7,041 nt of DNA from Pseudomonadota bacterium. Its GTDB lineage: Bacteria > Pseudomonadota > Gammaproteobacteria > JAKAQQ01. This document shows, piece after piece, positions 6,554 through 7,041 of the stretch. A program made the translations under genes and the position numbers. Position 1 is the first letter of the stretch. The number at the start of each line of letters is the position of its first letter. The notes beneath the pieces are model-generated. The model saw only the letters and a list, made by a program, of their open reading frames with translations, searched no databases and was not told the DNA's origin. The DNA is taken from NCBI GenBank assembly GCA_021828425.1, contig JAKARN010000071.1:1-7041 (forward strand). The letters are read 5' to 3'.

Positions 6554-7041
6554 TCACCGGCCCTGCGTATCGAACGCATAAGGAATCTTCACGGAAGACT
6601 TCTGCATGTCCCATGCGGCAGTCGGGCAGCGTTCCGCACAGAGACCGCAGTGCACACACTGGTCCTCATCCTTCACCATCACGCGGCCGGTCTGCGTCAA
6701 GGGCTCCGAAACGAACAGCGGCTGTGCGCGATTGTTGGCCGGGGCTTTGAGACGTCCACGCAAATCCTCCTCCTCCCCATTGACGGCCAGAGTGAGACAG
6801 GCGGTGGGGCAAACGTCTATACAGGCGTCACATTCGATGCATTTCGGCGCGAAGAAAACCGTCTGGATATCACAGTTGAGACAGCGCTCGACCTCCACCT
6901 GGGTCTGTTCGGCTGTAAACCCCATCTCGACCTCGATCCTGATGTCCTTGAAGCGCTCCGCAAGACCCACATGCGGCACCTTGCGTCGCCCCGAAGCGTC
7001 ATAACGGTTGCTGTAACTCCACTCGTGGATGCCCAAGATCG
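6554..7041 (-). CDS. C-terminal part of FAD/NAD(P)-type oxidoreductase with two [4Fe-4S] motifs (partial)
   Basis: The frame is open through the right edge to a TGA at 6554-6556, leaving about 162 visible codons. A TTG at 7036 could act as a start, but the sequence reads straight through it. The text GIHEWSYSNRYD...HVGLAERFKDI...VEVERCLNC resembles the distal part of GltD-like FAD oxidoreductases found beside korAB, so I take this as the tail of a longer protein. Counting from that TTG, cysteines are C52 and C55 (CLNC), then a ferredoxin motif C66/C69/C72/C76-Pro, an extra C80, and a second motif C127/C130/C133/C137-Pro. Two [4Fe-4S] clusters are expected. The likely role is electron transfer between pyridine nucleotide or flavin and the KOR enzyme. 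It lies 4 nt upstream of korA in the same operon. If the real start is 7036, it would instead be a small 8Fe ferredoxin-like protein. Confidence 0.8.
   Translation of the reverse strand, partial: ILGIHEWSYSNRYDASGRRKVPHVGLAERFKDIRIEVEMGFTAEQTQVEVERCLNCDIQTVFFAPKCIECDACIDVCPTACLTLAVNGEEEDLRGRLKAPANNRAQPLFVSEPLTQTGRVMVKDEDQCVHCGLCAERCPTAAWDMQKSSVKIPYAFDTQGR

Noticed and set aside
6549..6579. The earlier korA start at 6579
   Set aside because: It adds a basic 10-residue leader not expected in the gamma domain and overlaps the upstream gene by 26 nt, while the start at 6549 has a ribosome site and a 4-nt gap.
5980..6750. A 256-codon plus-strand open frame opposite korA and the Fe-S gene
   Set aside because: It is an antisense shadow without a family pattern that crosses the well-supported junction between two minus-strand genes.
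1..7041. CRISPR arrays, tandem repeats, tRNA or riboswitch structures
   Set aside because: Reading both strands, I saw no regularly spaced repeats, no tRNA-like arms and no long conserved leader. The gaps between genes are all under 300 nt.

Overview
The window looks like chromosome of a GC-rich, sulfur-oxidising, probably chemolithoautotrophic bacterium. Acidophiles of the Acidithiobacillus/Acidiferrobacter type are the closest comparison I can make from memory. The reasons are a fused DoxD-DoxA thiosulfate:quinone oxidoreductase, a DsrE-family sulfur protein beside it, and a two-subunit 2-oxoacid:ferredoxin oxidoreductase with a flavoprotein/Fe-S partner. The genus is inference; there is no rRNA or tRNA here.

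Left part, plus strand (1-2684): the 3' end of a DsrE-family gene, a GC-rich perfect hairpin, a secreted substrate-binding protein of the molybdate/sulfate-type fold, and then doxDA starting 3 nt after the binding-protein stop. The last two are almost certainly cotranscribed. They fit periplasmic capture and oxidation of thiosulfate to tetrathionate, with electrons passed to the quinone pool. No ABC permease or ATPase is present for the binding protein.

Middle (2685-3691): a 273-nt gap without a recognisable gene, a small lipoprotein of unknown function with a Gly/Asp-rich loop, and then what reads as a decayed fragment of an IS3-type transposase (two frame changes, one in-frame stop, a probable internal deletion). 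The fragment separates the convergent left and right gene blocks.

Right part, minus strand (3692-7041): an operon read right to left. It holds the C-terminal part of an FAD/NAD(P)-type oxidoreductase with two ferredoxin-like [4Fe-4S] motifs (its start lies outside the window), korA (gamma-alpha fusion) and korB (TPP-binding beta subunit). A 4-nt gap and an ATGA overlap show tight translational coupling. Together they would interconvert 2-oxoglutarate (or another 2-oxoacid) and an acyl-CoA plus CO2, with reduced ferredoxin or the flavoprotein as electron partner. This would support central carbon metabolism or carbon fixation in an autotroph.

No CRISPR array, tRNA, rRNA, phage gene or intact mobile element was seen. 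Nothing here is clearly a new system. The points most worth a second look are the orphan binding protein coupled to doxDA, the flavoprotein-KOR arrangement and the transposase relic next to an unknown lipoprotein.
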